Origin: Treponema sp.
GTDB lineage: Bacteria > Spirochaetota > Spirochaetia > Treponematales > Breznakiellaceae
Direction of reading: 5' to 3'
DNA: 6,991 nucleotides
Assembly: GCA_031275515.1 (NCBI GenBank)
Contig: JAISOQ010000107.1
Span: 1 to 6,991, forward strand
The translations under genes and the position numbers were made by a program. Below are positions 6,534 to 6,991 of the stretch, in pieces (position 1 is the stretch's first letter; each line of letters starts with the position of its first letter). The notes below the pieces were generated by a model. It worked only from the letters and a program-made list of their open reading frames with translations, searched no databases and was not told where the DNA came from.

Positions 6534-6570
6534 CAAAATAAAATGGGCGGAGGCATGTTTTGCCCCCGCC
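6534..6570 (-). terminator. Intrinsic-terminator-like hairpin between bglA-like gene and ptsH
   Basis: On the minus strand GGCGGGGGCA (6570-6561) pairs with TGCCTCCGCC (6555-6546) as a 10-bp stem with one G-T wobble and a 5-base loop. It is followed by CATTTTATTTT, a T-rich but interrupted tail. The stem begins 7 bases after the bglA stop codon. The form fits a Rho-independent terminator of moderate strength. Because ptsH starts only 26 bases beyond the stem, full termination would require a ptsHI promoter inside the bglA 3' end, where none is obvious; partial readthrough is more likely. Confidence 0.7.
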
Positions 6571-6577
6571 TTGGGTA

Positions 6578-6991
6578 TTACAGTATTTCTCCGTTACTTT
6601 CGATAACTTTTTTGTACCAGCCAAAGGATTTTTTCCGGGACCGCGCAAGGCTCCCCTTGCCGTTGTCGTCCTTGTCCACGTAAATAAAGCCGTAGCGTTT
6701 GGACATTTCTCCGGTGGATGCGCTGATGATGTCGATGCAGCCCCAGGTGGTATACCCCCACAGTTCCACGCCGTCTTCCTCCACCGCCTGTTTCATCGCC
6801 CTGATGTGTTCCCGCAGATACTCGATACGGTAGTCGTCGTTGATGCTGCCGTCCGCGGCAGGGACATCCTTTGCGCCCAGACCGTTTTCCACAATGAAAA
6901 GCGGCTTTTGATACCGGTCGTAGAGGAAATTGAGGGCGATACGAAGGCCCATAGGGTCTATCTGCCAGCCCCATTCGGAAGATTTAAGGTG
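6578..6991 (-). CDS. bglA: 6-phospho-beta-glucosidase, glycoside hydrolase family 1, C-terminal 137 residues
   Basis: The enzyme hydrolyses phosphorylated beta-glucosides (cellobiose-6-P, arbutin-6-P, salicin-6-P) made by PTS uptake, giving glucose-6-phosphate and an aglycone or sugar. The 5' part lies beyond the right edge. The visible part opens with 'SSEWGWQIDP', followed by the catalytic nucleophile Glu in 'PLFIVENG' (fragment residue 35). Next come 'GYTTWGCIDIISASTGEMSKRYGFIYVD', here split as 'GYTTWGCIDIIS' and 'STGEMSKRYGFIYVD', with the Ser, Lys and Tyr that hold the 6-phosphate in phospho-glycosidases. It ends 'RKKSFGWYKKVIESNGEIL', the standard C-terminus of BglA/AscB proteins. The family normally has about 470-480 residues, so roughly 70 per cent is outside the window. 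AscB- or BglH-type naming is equally possible. Its place just before ptsH and ptsI supports a PTS substrate. Confidence 0.95.
   Translation of the reverse strand, partial: HLKSSEWGWQIDPMGLRIALNFLYDRYQKPLFIVENGLGAKDVPAADGSINDDYRIEYLREHIRAMKQAVEEDGVELWGYTTWGCIDIISASTGEMSKRYGFIYVDKDDNGKGSLARSRKKSFGWYKKVIESNGEIL

Overview
The window carries four protein genes, all read from the minus strand. In order of transcription, from the right edge to the left, they are: the 3' end of a 6-phospho-beta-glucosidase gene (bglA-like), ptsH (HPr), ptsI (PTS enzyme I), and, after a 521-bp gap, a very large outer-membrane/periplasmic protein gene that runs to the left edge. The many long plus-strand reading frames are antisense shadows caused by the GC-rich codon use of these genes.

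The likely source is a spirochaete, probably a Treponema-like member of Spirochaetota. This is inference. It rests on the large protein: a signal peptide, a beta-barrel-like N-terminal domain with a 'LGGASASAINPAAGG' entry motif resembling treponemal UPF0164/PorV-type barrels, a string of FSPNGDG-type Ig-like domains, and a C-terminal OmpA domain with a long insertion in its 'GHAN...LPLSESRAKA' loop. The moderately GC-rich coding sequence with clear AAGGAG Shine-Dalgarno sites is compatible with the GC-richer gut or free-living treponemes. No species-level claim is made.

Right part (6991-4631): bglA-like, ptsH and ptsI form a tight cluster. HPr and EI pass phosphate from phosphoenolpyruvate to sugar-specific EII proteins (none in the window). 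The phospho-glucosidase hydrolyses the imported 6-phospho-beta-glucosides. A hairpin with a T-rich tail sits between bglA and ptsH, just before the ptsH ribosome binding site, so ptsHI may be read at a different level from bglA. HPr has Lys where the regulatory Ser46 is expected. EI keeps every catalytic residue but lacks about 35 C-terminal residues.

Middle (4110-4630): no convincing intact gene. It holds a perfect 15-bp stem-loop downstream of ptsI with a competing arm, a stretch with coding-like composition that may be a gene remnant, and an AT-rich block with a 19-bp-period tandem repeat upstream of the large gene.

Left part (4109-1): one open frame of 1369 codons, followed by 'TA' at the window edge, so its stop codon is probably split by the boundary. 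It combines a barrel-like domain, eight Ig-like repeats in an alternating two-type pattern, and a peptidoglycan-binding-type OmpA domain. This protein is the most unusual object in the window.
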